DNA of 31,905 nt from Novosphingopyxis sp042090735 (lineage in GTDB: Bacteria > Pseudomonadota > Alphaproteobacteria > Sphingomonadales > Sphingomonadaceae): assembly GCA_042090735.1 (NCBI GenBank), contig JBELIU010000005.1, positions 1 to 31,905 of the forward strand, in the 5' to 3' direction. Below, piece by piece: positions 7,321-17,100 of the stretch. The position numbers and the translations under genes are program-made. The notes under the pieces were generated by a model. The model saw nothing but the letters and a program-made list of their open reading frames with translations. It had not been told where the DNA came from and did no database searches. Position 1 is the stretch's first letter. Each line of letters opens with the position of its first letter.

Positions 7321-8619
7321 TCAGGCGACGGCGGGCCGCCTCGCATACCAACCGAAGCAGGCGATGATCGCATAGCAGATCGCGGGAATGACCAGCGCGA
7401 GATACAGGCTGCCGAGCGTGTCGGCGACCACCCCGGTCAGCAACGGAATCACCGCGCCGCCGAAGATCGCCACGTTGATGATCCCCGATCCGTCCGCCGC
7501 GCGGCTGCCCAGCTTCTCGCAAGCCAGACTGAAGATCGTCGGGAACATGATCGAGTTCATCAGGCCGATAGCGAGCAGGCTGTAGCCCGAAACCGCGCCG
7601 CTGGTGTTGGTCGAGATCAGCAGCAGCGTGATCGCGCCGACCGCGACGAAGGCCAGCACCTTGCCCGGGCTGAGGACCCGCAGGATGGCCGATCCGATGA
7701 AGCGACCGATCATCGCGCCGCCCCAGTAGAGCGCGATGAGCGAGCCGGCTTTTTCCTGGCTCAACGCCATCACGCCGGGCTGTTCCAGATAGCTGACGAT
7801 CAGAGATCCGATCGAAACCTCCGCGCCCACATAGAGGAAGATGCACATCGCGCCGAAACCGAAGCGCTTGCGTTTCAGCAGATCGAACCCGGCGAGGCCT
7901 GCGCTCGCCTCGTGCTTTTCGCCCTTCAGGCTGTTGCGGAACATCCACACCACAAAGGCAACGATGGCGAGCATCACTGCGATAGCGAGATAGCCGCCGA
8001 CGATCGCCTGGCTTTCCGAGCTGCGATAAGCATCGAGCGCCGGGCCGGTCAGATCGGACGCGCTCACATCGGCAAGGCTGCCCAGGATCAGCGCCGCACC
8101 CGCGATCGGGAAAATCGTGGTGCCGAGGGAGTTGAACGCCTGCGCAAAGGTAAGCCGGCTGTGCGCCGTCTCCGGCGGGCCGAGCAGGCTGATCAGCGGG
8201 TTCGCGACCACCTGGACGATCACCACGCCGCTGGCGAGGATGAACAAGGCGAACAGGAACAGCGCGTAGGTGGCGGTCTGCGAGGCGGGAATGAAGAGCA
8301 GACAGCCCACCAGCATGGTGAGAAGGCCCGCGACCGCGCCGCGCATGTAACCGATTTTCTTCACCAGCTTCGCGCCGGGAATACCGATCACCAGATAGGC
8401 GGTGAAGAAGCAGAACTGCACCAGCATCGCCTGCGTGTAATTGAGCGTGAACAGCTCTTTCAGCTTCGGGATGATCACATCGTTCAGCGACGTGATGCCG
8501 CCAAAGATCAGGAACAGCGCGAAGACGAACCCCTGCAGTCCGGGTGCGTGAATATGTTCACCCGGCAATTCCTTCTTGCTCGGATCAGTGCTGGACGAAA
8601 CGTCCGGTGCCAGTGCCAT
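7321..8619 (-). CDS. FucP-type sugar:H+ symporter (glucose/galactose transporter family)
   Basis: A 432-residue inner-membrane permease with about 12 helices, predicted to import the monosaccharide released by the enzymes of this operon. Family marks include the segment around SLNDVIIPKLKELF after the first helix start, the repeated YLVIGIPGAKLVKKIGY region, and NPLISLLGPPETAHSRLTF, characteristic of the GluP/FucP branch. The ATG at 8619 has a strong GAGGGAGC ribosome site; the longer frame to 8688 overlaps the upstream esterase gene. It is the last gene of the minus-strand operon, 32 bases after the esterase, and ends at the bidirectional terminator. Glucose is the likeliest substrate given the GH144 and GH3 neighbours, which is inference. 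Confidence 0.9.
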   Translation of the reverse strand: MALAPDVSSSTDPSKKELPGEHIHAPGLQGFVFALFLIFGGITSLNDVIIPKLKELFTLNYTQAMLVQFCFFTAYLVIGIPGAKLVKKIGYMRGAVAGLLTMLVGCLLFIPASQTATYALFLFALFILASGVVIVQVVANPLISLLGPPETAHSRLTFAQAFNSLGTTIFPIAGAALILGSLADVSASDLTGPALDAYRSSESQAIVGGYLAIAVMLAIVAFVVWMFRNSLKGEKHEASAGLAGFDLLKRKRFGFGAMCIFLYVGAEVSIGSLIVSYLEQPGVMALSQEKAGSLIALYWGGAMIGRFIGSAILRVLSPGKVLAFVAVGAITLLLISTNTSGAVSGYSLLAIGLMNSIMFPTIFSLACEKLGSRAADGSGIINVAIFGGAVIPLLTGVVADTLGSLYLALVIPAICYAIIACFGWYARRPAVA

Positions 8620-8651
8620 TGAAGCTCCCTCTCCCTTATCTTTGTGAACGT

Positions 8652-9569
8652 TCATTTGCCACGTCGATGCGCGGAAAGGAACCGCCAAAGTTCGTCATTG
8701 TCTACGACCCAACTATGGCCACCGTCTACTGAAATGCGGCCCACCACATCCGCGCCGCCGCGGCAGTCCGAATAGCGCTCCTCATAGATACCTTGGGCAA
8801 CCCAGCGCGTCACAGGCGCGGCGCGGCAGCCGTTCAGCGCGGCCCAGCGCATTTCGGCGGCGTGCATATCATATTGCCAATAACCCGCGCCGCCGCCGGT
8901 GATGGGGTTGGTGCTATCCTTTGCTCCGGCGAACGCGATCACCGGCATCGGGCGCTTCGGTCGGCAGCTCTTCGGGTCGGGCCGTGAGCTCTCGTCCGGG
9001 TCGGGATTGCCCGCCCGCAAACCGACGACGGGCGCGATGGCGGCAAATTTGTCGGAAGCAACGCAACCGAGCCAGCTCGTCATGCGCCCGCCACCCGATA
9101 AACCCGTTGCATAAACACGCGCTGGGTCCGCACATTTCTGCGCGGCGAGCCAATCGATCGCAGCGCGGATAAAGGCGACATCGTCAGCGTCCTGAGGACC
9201 GGGTATCGTTCCGGTGACAGTGGGAACGCCCGGAATATTCCAGACAAAGCCCTCACCCGCCGGAATGCCGGCATCCGGCGCGGCCAGAATGAACCCATGT
9301 ACGTCCGCTGTTGCCTCCAGCTTGGAATCGCGCAGCATGGCCGCGCCGGTTGCCGTACTGCCGTGGAGAAGGAACAGGAGCGGCGCAGGCGCATTGCGTT
9401 CGAAGCGTGCGGGAAAATGGATGAGCATCGAACGGCCGGTATCGCCCACGGCAATGCGCTGCGTTTCCCCGGCCACACCGATGTTGCAAACAGGCGCGGC
9501 GTAGGCGGTGGATGCCATAACGAGGCAGGCGATCAGCAGCGCGCAAGCGGAAACAATCTGACGGATCAC
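8652..9569 (-). CDS. Secreted CE1/PHB-depolymerase-like esterase
   Basis: A 305-residue secreted alpha/beta hydrolase. GTG at 9569 overlaps the stop of the upstream gene (GTGA), and from there the protein begins with a signal peptide (cleavage after TAYA, residue 24). Starting further upstream would put the signal peptide internally. The fold follows the polyhydroxybutyrate depolymerase/LpqC/feruloyl-esterase type: LLFLLHGST (65-73), nucleophile elbow GLSGG with Ser158, an Asp in AKDST (about 218) and His285 in GGHSW. Eight cysteines suggest disulfides in the periplasm. Within a glucan operon it may remove acyl groups from the polysaccharide, although its family also cleaves polyesters. Confidence 0.86.
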   Translation of the reverse strand: MIRQIVSACALLIACLVMASTAYAAPVCNIGVAGETQRIAVGDTGRSMLIHFPARFERNAPAPLLFLLHGSTATGAAMLRDSKLEATADVHGFILAAPDAGIPAGEGFVWNIPGVPTVTGTIPGPQDADDVAFIRAAIDWLAAQKCADPARVYATGLSGGGRMTSWLGCVASDKFAAIAPVVGLRAGNPDPDESSRPDPKSCRPKRPMPVIAFAGAKDSTNPITGGGAGYWQYDMHAAEMRWAALNGCRAAPVTRWVAQGIYEERYSDCRGGADVVGRISVDGGHSWVVDNDELWRFLSAHRRGK

Positions 9570-12500
9570 TGACCAACTCCAATCTGAGTGACGACGCGGA
9601 TCGGCTTGCCGGTCGGACGGATCGCAAGCTTTCCATCGACCCATCGTGCGGGCGCCCCGTCCACAAAGGTGGTGCCGGGCTGCAAATCGAGCGGCCAGGT
9701 GAGCACATAGCCGGCATCCGGCCGCGCGCTGCCCCCGATCATCGCCAGTATTTGCCCCCCTTCAATCTTCATCGTGAGATCGATTGTCCCGGCGCTGCTG
9801 TTCAGCCCCCTGACGTCGATCCCTTCCCCTTCCAGCCATTCGCGCGTCATTCCCCCGGCGAGAACCAGCGCGCCGTCGCCCCCACGCTCATAGGCGAAAA
9901 GGTCCAGCGCGGCGCGGATGAAGTCCGATGCCACCCAGGCGTGCGGCATGTCCCCGATGAAGCGGATTTCACGCGGATCACGGCCAACAACCTCGGCCCA
10001 GCCGTTCCAAGCCGCCGGGCGCCGGTCGCCCATGTAGAAATCGAGCAGGGCATTCGCCTGTGCCCGACGTCCGAGCCGGACGAAGGCGGAAACATTGCGC
10101 AGCTCGTAGGGGGTGTAGTCCTCCCAATCCGCGCCGACATCGTCGCGAGCCATCACCCGCGCCCATTGCTTATCGAAGGTACGCGCCAAGAGAGCGGGAT
10201 CGAGCGCGTCCATCTCTCCGGCGGGATCGAGGGCCATGGTGGTGGAGGTCGCATCGAAATCACCCAGGCTCGTTGCGCCGGGGATGAAGTCGATGTCGAA
10301 GCGCTCCACCGCTGCGTCGATCGCGCTCCGGATATCGCCTGCAAAATCTTGTCCGTGCGCGGCGATGGTCGCGGCCTCGGGCTTCTCGAGCACCCGCGCA
10401 GCGAAGGCGGCGTCCTTGTATCCGGTGAGTGCCCAGAAATCGTCCCACAGGCTGTATTGCGGGGCAGAGCTGTAACCCTCGTGGCTAATGGACGGCGGCA
10501 TCAGGCCATAGCGCACACGCCTGTCGCCAATGCGGTTCTCCGGTGTCCGCTCGGACTGGCGCTGCCGCTCCATATAATCCAGCGCTGCCTCGATCTTCGG
10601 CCACTCACGCTCGAGCGAAGCCCGGTCTCCGCCATAGCGGTAAAGCTGGACGAGCAGGTGGATGAACTCCCCCTGCGCATCGTTTTCCGGCACCGGATCT
10701 GGCCCGCGATAGTCGACACAACACGGCACCTTGCCGTTGTCGAAAAGTTTGGACGCATACCAGTCGGCAAATTCTCGGACCGGTTCAATCACGCCCAGGC
10801 GCAGCAACGTATCGCCCATCATCGCACCATCACGGATCCAGCTGCGATTGTAGGAACGCGTGCCCGGCTTCAACTGCGGGCCATCGCGGCTCATCAAAAC
10901 ATGCGCCAGCGCGGTGCGCACGGTGTCTGCGATGGCCTGCTTTTCCGCAGGCACGTCCAGCGTGATGCGATCGAGCTTGCCCTTCCACGCAGCTTCCGTC
11001 TCGGCGACGGCGGCGTCGAACGCGTTGCGGTCGATTGCTGCGGCGTTGCCTTCGAACGGGATCGCCATCGGCACGTCGATGGCTTCACCCGGCTCAAGGC
11101 TCGCCTCCCACACCATCGCAGCGGACGCGAGATCGTGCGGGTCACGCACCGATGGTCCGCCAGAGAGCGCCGCCAGGTAAGAGAGTGCACCCTCATCGAA
11201 CCCGGCCGTCGCGACCGTGTTCGGCATCACCAGGGGTAGCAGCGTGCGGACGACATCGCCGCCGTCCGATCTTGTGGTCACGATCAGCTTACCATTTTGC
11301 CAATCGATCACGCTGATGGGCGAGATGCCGCCCTGCTGGCTGAGGAACTGCGCGGGTGGATTGACCTGAAACGGACGCACACCCAGCACCAGCTTCAGCG
11401 TGCGACGCTCGCGCGCATCGTTTACCAGCCGCCAGCGTGCCAGCAGACGGGGGCTGGTTTCATCCGCCACCAGCCGGGTTTCCAGATGCCAGTCCGCGCC
11501 GAGCCATGTAACGCCGGGCATCGGCAGATAGCCGTCCGTCAGCGACTGGGTGGCGGTGACGTCGGCCCAATCATGGGCAACACTGCCGGCGACGACTTGA
11601 GGGACGATGGAGAAGCCGCCCTTGCCGACCTCGATCGCGCCGTCCTCATCGATCAGTCCGCTGTGCGCGCCGCCATCGGTGCCCACCAATGTCCAATAAG
11701 GTTGTTCGGTAAAACCGCGCGGAAAGGTGCCGAGTGGCGCGTCTTTGGCTAGCGAGGCAATAAAGCCGTTCAGATCGGGCGCCCAGTCGGCAGGTCTGAT
11801 TGCGATTTCGGACAGCTTCGCCTGTCGAGCGCCTTCAGGCAGAACCACGCGTAGCCATCCGGCCTCGCTATCAGGCAGCGGTACAGGATCGCGTCCGCCA
11901 TCGGCATTCATGGCCGTGTAGCCTGGCCGCCAGGTTTCGCCGTCATCGGACAGTTCGACCCGGTAATTCGGCGCACCCTGCCCCGCCGCCCAATCGAGAA
12001 CGGCACCGCCCAGCAAACGCTGCCCGCCAAGTTCGACCGAGAGCGCATCGCCGCCGCGGCCCGTCCAATAGGTCGTTTCGTCGCCATCCATCGCCCGGGG
12101 ATCGCTCGTCACCGCCTTGCCCGGTGCGGCGATCGGAGCCTTGGATGTCAGCATGAGATCGTCGAATTCGATCCGCCCCGCCCCGCCATCGCGACCGCGC
12201 ACGATCACCAACTCCATGGAGGCGGTGTCCGGCAGCGCCTTTTCATCGGTCGGCCCCCAGGCAAACGCGATGTCCCGCGCACGAATATGTAGGGTCTCCC
12301 ACTCGGCCGCGGGACGAAAATCGTTCTTGCGATACCACCATACATTCTGGCCCGAGGCATCGACGAACTTGATCTGCAGATCGTTCGCGCCTCCGGTACC
12401 GCGCACCTTCAGCGTGATCTCGAAATTATCCGGGAAGTCGATGGGTAGCTTGCGATGCGCGTAGGCATAGCCCGCGACCTGTCCGAAATCGTAATCGAGC

Positions 12501-12667
12501 GCCAGCGCCTCCCCGCCCGGCCCCGGCACGCGTTCGATGCGCGCCTGCACACCGTCGGAAGCCGATGCCTGCCATGGCGCAAGGCTCTCGAACCCGTCGA
12601 GCAGACGCGGACCCGGTGTCGCTGCGACCAGCGCGGCCCCGGCCAGCAAAAGCGCGAGCGTCCTCAA
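9566..12667 (-). CDS. Discoidin-domain (alpha/alpha)6-barrel glycoside hydrolase-like protein
   Basis: A 1033-residue exported protein, probably a glycosidase acting with the GH144 enzyme. It starts at TTG 12667, overlapping the GH144 stop (TTGA), and has a short signal peptide (residues 1-16). Residues about 18-175 look like a carbohydrate-binding beta-sandwich, about 185-295 like an F5/8 type C (discoidin) domain, and about 330-1000 like a helical barrel. SYNRSWIRDG, with Asp613, resembles the RD signature of GH15/GH63-type barrels; a later stretch WNGWAEVVGRDPREI with Glu892 and DMPHAW with Asp906 offers further acidic candidates. Homologues are usually named coagulation factor 5/8 type protein and have no assigned activity that I know of. 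Its GTGA overlap with the esterase gene shows tight coupling. Confidence 0.82.
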   Translation of the reverse strand: MRTLALLLAGAALVAATPGPRLLDGFESLAPWQASASDGVQARIERVPGPGGEALALDYDFGQVAGYAYAHRKLPIDFPDNFEITLKVRGTGGANDLQIKFVDASGQNVWWYRKNDFRPAAEWETLHIRARDIAFAWGPTDEKALPDTASMELVIVRGRDGGAGRIEFDDLMLTSKAPIAAPGKAVTSDPRAMDGDETTYWTGRGGDALSVELGGQRLLGGAVLDWAAGQGAPNYRVELSDDGETWRPGYTAMNADGGRDPVPLPDSEAGWLRVVLPEGARQAKLSEIAIRPADWAPDLNGFIASLAKDAPLGTFPRGFTEQPYWTLVGTDGGAHSGLIDEDGAIEVGKGGFSIVPQVVAGSVAHDWADVTATQSLTDGYLPMPGVTWLGADWHLETRLVADETSPRLLARWRLVNDARERRTLKLVLGVRPFQVNPPAQFLSQQGGISPISVIDWQNGKLIVTTRSDGGDVVRTLLPLVMPNTVATAGFDEGALSYLAALSGGPSVRDPHDLASAAMVWEASLEPGEAIDVPMAIPFEGNAAAIDRNAFDAAVAETEAAWKGKLDRITLDVPAEKQAIADTVRTALAHVLMSRDGPQLKPGTRSYNRSWIRDGAMMGDTLLRLGVIEPVREFADWYASKLFDNGKVPCCVDYRGPDPVPENDAQGEFIHLLVQLYRYGGDRASLEREWPKIEAALDYMERQRQSERTPENRIGDRRVRYGLMPPSISHEGYSSAPQYSLWDDFWALTGYKDAAFAARVLEKPEAATIAAHGQDFAGDIRSAIDAAVERFDIDFIPGATSLGDFDATSTTMALDPAGEMDALDPALLARTFDKQWARVMARDDVGADWEDYTPYELRNVSAFVRLGRRAQANALLDFYMGDRRPAAWNGWAEVVGRDPREIRFIGDMPHAWVASDFIRAALDLFAYERGGDGALVLAGGMTREWLEGEGIDVRGLNSSAGTIDLTMKIEGGQILAMIGGSARPDAGYVLTWPLDLQPGTTFVDGAPARWVDGKLAIRPTGKPIRVVTQIGVGQ

Positions 12668-14088
12668 GCGAGCCAGCCGCCGGTGAAGCCCGCGCGCGTC
12701 AGGCCGCGGCGAATGTGCGGGTTCTTGCGCATCACGTCCCAGATCAGTCCGCTGCGATGGTTCTCGATCATGCAGACGATCGGCCCCTGATCGATCCCGA
12801 GATAATCGTTATCGACCCAGCCGATACCGGGCACCAGCCGCCCCTTGCCGATCGGCGCGTCGGTGCCTTCCAGCGTGGGGTTGAAGCTGTCGAGGAATCC
12901 GTAGCGTTGGTATAGCGCGCTGCCGTAGCGATCGATCATCGCGCGTGCCGTCGGCTCGACGATCTCCGGCGCGAATGCGATCGAGCCGAGCGCCGCGGTG
13001 GGCGCGATGGTGCCATCGTCGCGTTCATAGGGTCCGCGCGCGGAATAGCCGCGAAACTCCCGCTCGCGCCCGTTCACCTTTAGCTTGAATCCGCCCGGTC
13101 CGTCGCAGGCAGTGAGGCCCCAGATGTCCTGTCCGTATCCGCTCCATCCTTCCGGATTTTCGATTGCGTAGCGCTGCTGCGCCAGCGTGGCGCGGCGGCT
13201 GTTCTCGAAATAATCGATGCCCTTGGCGCGCATGAAGCGGTCCCGGATGCCCCGAAAGTCCACCCAGACATGGCTGTACTGATGGCCGAATAAAGGCGGA
13301 AAATCGATGCGCGGCGGGCCGTTCTCGGTGGTCCAGTTCGCCTCGAACGCGCTGGTCCACTTGTCCCAGGTTTCGGGCGGCAACGGATGCGTCGGCGAAC
13401 CGAGCGCCAGAACATAGAGCAGGAGGCTTTCATTGTAGCGGTTCCAGTCGCTCGGGATGAAGCCGCTGTCAGGCCGCCAGCCCATGGTCACGACCGGATC
13501 ATTCGGTGTGAACGCAGTCCACTCGACCGCAGCGTAGATCTGTTCGGCCAGCGCACGGATGCGTGCCTCATCCGGATGATCGCCATCGAACCATTGCGCG
13601 GCGAACAGGATACCGCCCAGTAAGAGTGTGGTATCGATTGTGGACAGTTCGCTGTTCTGGAAGCGATGGCCGGTCTTCATGTCGAGGAAGTGATAGAAAA
13701 ACCCCTTGAAACCGCTGACGCCGCTGGCGGCATCTCCCATCGGTGCAGCAGCGAAAAAGGTCAGCGTCGCCAGCGTTCGATCGCGCGCCTGCGCCCGGCT
13801 GATCCAGCCGCGCGTCACGCCGATCGGATAGGCGGTGAGCGCGAAGCCCACGGCAGCAATTGAGGCGAAGCTCGGCGTCGGCCAGCGATCGGGCGCGAGG
13901 CCGGTCTGCGGATCGGTGGTTTCCCAGAAGAAGCGGAAGGTGCGTTCCTGAATGTCGCCGATCAGATCCGCGCCGCCCGCCCGCGATGCCGCGAAGTCCG
14001 CCATAGGAGCGCAGCCCCCCAGCAGACTGGCCAAGGCTACGCCGCCGGTTCCAAGGAGCGTACGCCGGTCGATCATGCGAAATTCCAT
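12664..14088 (-). CDS. GH144-type glucanase (glucoamylase-like domain, PF10091), Tat lipoprotein
   Basis: A 474-residue exported enzyme. The N-terminus combines a Tat motif (DRRTLLG, residues 7-13) with a lipobox (LLGGC, Cys26), so it is probably a folded, membrane-anchored periplasmic or surface lipoprotein. The rest is an (alpha/alpha)6-barrel with the family start TFRFFWETTDPQTGLAPDR and the motif SGFKGFFYHFLDMKTG. PF10091 proteins are the basis of GH144, whose characterised members are endo-beta-1,2-glucanase from Chitinophaga pinensis and a sophorose-releasing enzyme from Parabacteroides. Thus beta-1,2-glucan is the best substrate guess, but specificity within this Pfam family is not certain. 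ATG 14076 (MIDRRTLLG) is an alternative start; neither has a strong ribosome site. Confidence 0.87.
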   Translation of the reverse strand: MEFRMIDRRTLLGTGGVALASLLGGCAPMADFAASRAGGADLIGDIQERTFRFFWETTDPQTGLAPDRWPTPSFASIAAVGFALTAYPIGVTRGWISRAQARDRTLATLTFFAAAPMGDAASGVSGFKGFFYHFLDMKTGHRFQNSELSTIDTTLLLGGILFAAQWFDGDHPDEARIRALAEQIYAAVEWTAFTPNDPVVTMGWRPDSGFIPSDWNRYNESLLLYVLALGSPTHPLPPETWDKWTSAFEANWTTENGPPRIDFPPLFGHQYSHVWVDFRGIRDRFMRAKGIDYFENSRRATLAQQRYAIENPEGWSGYGQDIWGLTACDGPGGFKLKVNGREREFRGYSARGPYERDDGTIAPTAALGSIAFAPEIVEPTARAMIDRYGSALYQRYGFLDSFNPTLEGTDAPIGKGRLVPGIGWVDNDYLGIDQGPIVCMIENHRSGLIWDVMRKNPHIRRGLTRAGFTGGWLA

Positions 14089-14107
14089 TTGCTAATCAAA
14101 AAGGTGG

Positions 14108-14132
14108 ACCGGGCGGCATAAGACCGCCCGGT
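14108..14132. terminator. Intercistronic hairpin between TonB receptor and GH144 genes
   Basis: A nine-base perfect stem (ACCGGGCGG at 14108-14116, CCGCCCGGT at 14124-14132) with a seven-base loop. On the minus strand it is followed after five bases by CTTTTTG. The T-run is displaced, so it is better read as a partial terminator or an RNA-stabilising 3' end for the receptor message than as a complete stop. It is the only large gap in an otherwise overlapping gene series. Confidence 0.6.
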
Positions 14133-14145
14133 TCTTCCTAAAGTG

Positions 14146-17100
14146 TCAGAAGCTGAAGCCGGCCGACAGCTTCAGCGTACGCGGCGGGCTGCTGACGCCG
14201 TAGCCGACGCGCTCACCGAAGATGGTGGGCGAGTTGGCGGTACGGGTGTTGTCGCCCGGACTTCCGTTGAAGCTGCTGTAATTGCGGTCGTTGAACGCAT
14301 TGATCACGTCCGCGCGCAGCCGCACTTTCGCGCCATCGTAAAGGAACGGCAGACTGATATATTTGGTCACTGCAAAGTCGAACTGGCGGCGGCCCCACCG
14401 ATCGCCGTTCGGCTCGACTTCGGTGCCAATCAATTGCCGCTCGAACGGCACGGCAACACCGAGCAGGTTCTTGATGTAAATAGGCGACTGATAGGTAAAC
14501 TTGCCCGACAGCGTCACGCCGATCGGCACGTCCACACTGCCCGCCATCACGATGCGATGCCGAGGCACGCCGGACGAACGAAGCACCGGATAATCGTCGA
14601 TCGAAGGATAATCGAGCGAGAAGGTCTCGCCGAATGCGCGGTTCTCCGTCGCATCCGTGTAGGTATAGGTCGCGTCCAGGCTCCAAGGCGATGTCAGCGT
14701 GTAGCTCTTGGTGAACTTCACATAGCCGGAATCCGACGTCGTCTCGAGGCCGTTGGTGCCGATCAGAATCGAGCCGTAGCCGGGAGGCGCGAAACCGAAA
14801 GGTGATGACGGCGTGTCGGTAGTGCTGTTCGGGTTGTCGAAGAAGAACGACCCGTCCGTGCGCCGATTGCCGAGCAGATACGCGAAGCCGTCCTTGCTCT
14901 CGACATGGTTATAGCCAACCTCGAGATTGAAACCCTGAAAACGACCGCGCACGCCAAGGCTGAACTGGTCCGCATAGGGCACTTTCAGATCGTTGTTGAT
15001 GAAGCGCAATTCGCGGCCACCGCCTGGCGAGCTGTTGGCAAGCTGCTGGCGACCCTCAGGCGTCAGGTAGATCGGGTTGAAGGGAATGCAGGTTGGACTG
15101 GGGTTGCAGTTCGCATTCGGGATGGAATTGTTGCCCTGGAAGTTGAACGTGCGCACCTGGAACGAACCGACGCTGATTTCCTGCTGCAGGAAGTCGAACT
15201 GGTTGCGGTCGTAGGAGCGGCCATAGCCACCGAACAGCGTGAAGCGTCCGGCATCGTCAAACTGCCAATCGAAGCCCAGTCGCGGCTGGAATGCCCCGGT
15301 GAAGGCTTTGCGCTGCGTGCCGTCCGTTATGTAATCGTTGATGTCGTAATCGGCGTTCTGAAGGTTCGGGTAATTCGCCGCCGAGACGGCATCGATATTT
15401 TCCTGCGGCGTCACGAAATCCAGGAATGCTGGCGTACGCTCATAATCCCAACGCAAGCCGAGGAAGAGCGTGAGACGCGAGGTGACCTCCCACTCATCCT
15501 GCGCGTAAAGGCCGAGCTGGAAGTTGTCCGATTCCACCACCGAATTGCCGGGCCCCGAGGACGCGCCGAACTGGACGCGATAAGGGATCTGGTCGTTGAA
15601 GCCTGTCTGACTGAACAGATTGACGTCGTAGGTGTAGAGCGGATTGAAGAAGTTCTGCTGCAGCGTGTTCAGCGTCACCCAGGACGTTTTGAACCCTACC
15701 TTGAACGTGTGGTTGTCGAGGCCCGTGTAAGTGAAATCGTCTTGGACGGTATATCCCTTCTGCCCCTTGTCCTGAAAATTCTGGCCGCCGCCGATGCGCA
15801 GCAGATCGAACTGGTTGAACGTCGTCGCCCCGGTCGCCGTCGTGCCTTGGACTGTGGCGCGGAAAACCTTTCCGATCTCGATATTGGCCGGCTGCGGCGA
15901 CCAGGAGACATCCGCATAGCTGACGCGCAGATCGTTGATCCAGTTGTCCGCCGTGTGCTGCCAACGCCCCAGCAAGCGCAGCTCGTCCACTTCGGTCAGA
16001 GTCTGCGTTTCCTGCAATGCAACGCCGCCGCCGCCGCTGCGTCCGGTCTCGTCGCGATATTTGGCGGTCACCTCGAACAGATCGCTGTCGGTCGGCACCA
16101 GATCGATCTTGCCGAAATAGAGGTTCTCGTTGAACTCCGAATTGAACAGGCCGAAACCGTCCTGATACTGCGCCGGCAAGGCGGAAGGTTGGATGCCACC
16201 GCCCGGGAATACGTCGACGGGCCGCTGAATGCGCTTGCCTTCGTAGCTGACGAAGAAGTGCATCAGATCCTTGATGATCGGGCCGCCCAATGCGCCGCCG
16301 AACTGCATCGTCTTGGTTTCCACCTTGTCCTGCTTGTTGAAAATCTCCGTGGGAAATTTCTGCCGCAGGTTCTGGTCGGTATAATCGAAGAAACCCTCGC
16401 CGTGGAATTCGTTGGTGCCGGACTTCGTCACCGCGGTAATGGCGACGGAGCTGACCTGATCGAACTCCGCCTGATAGTTGGAGCTGATCACGCGATATTC
16501 GCCGACGGCGAGCTGCGGGAACGGATTGCCTTCCGAGCTGTCCTGCCCGGTAATGCCGTTCTTCAGCACGAAATCCTTCTGGCTGACGCCGTCGATGAAG
16601 ACGTTGACGGTGCGGCTGTCCTGCGCACCGCCCTGAATACGCGACTGGCCGGAAGTAGCGCCCTCGATGAACTGCACGCCCGGCGCCAGATCGGCAAAGG
16701 CCAGGAAGTTGCGGTTGTTCTGCGGCAGCTGCTCGATCAGGCGCTGGCTGATATTCGTGCCCACTTCGCCGCCCTGGAGCGAGACGATGCGGTTTGCGGT
16801 CACCACGATTTCGTTGCCACCGGACGCAGCGCCCTGCGCAGCGGACACCTCGTCCGTCGGTGCGCCGTCCAGTGGGCGGACCGCTTCCGCCGTCGCGGTC
16901 TGCGCCGTCGTCAGATCGATATCGAGCCCGGCATTCTGCCCGACGGTGAGCTGAAATGTGTCGGTCTTGCGCGTGCCGTTGGCGAGCGTGATTTCGAGTT
17001 GGTAGAAAGCCGGGCGCAGCGAGGCGAAATTATAGCCGCCTTCCGCATCGATGTTGGAGGTGCGGCGATAGCCGGTGTTTACGTCGATCGCGGTCACCTC

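Noticed and set aside
7306..8622. Long plus-strand frame opposite the FucP-type transporter
   Set aside because: Its protein is an Arg/Asp/His/Gln-rich sequence without membrane or domain features, typical of an antisense shadow.
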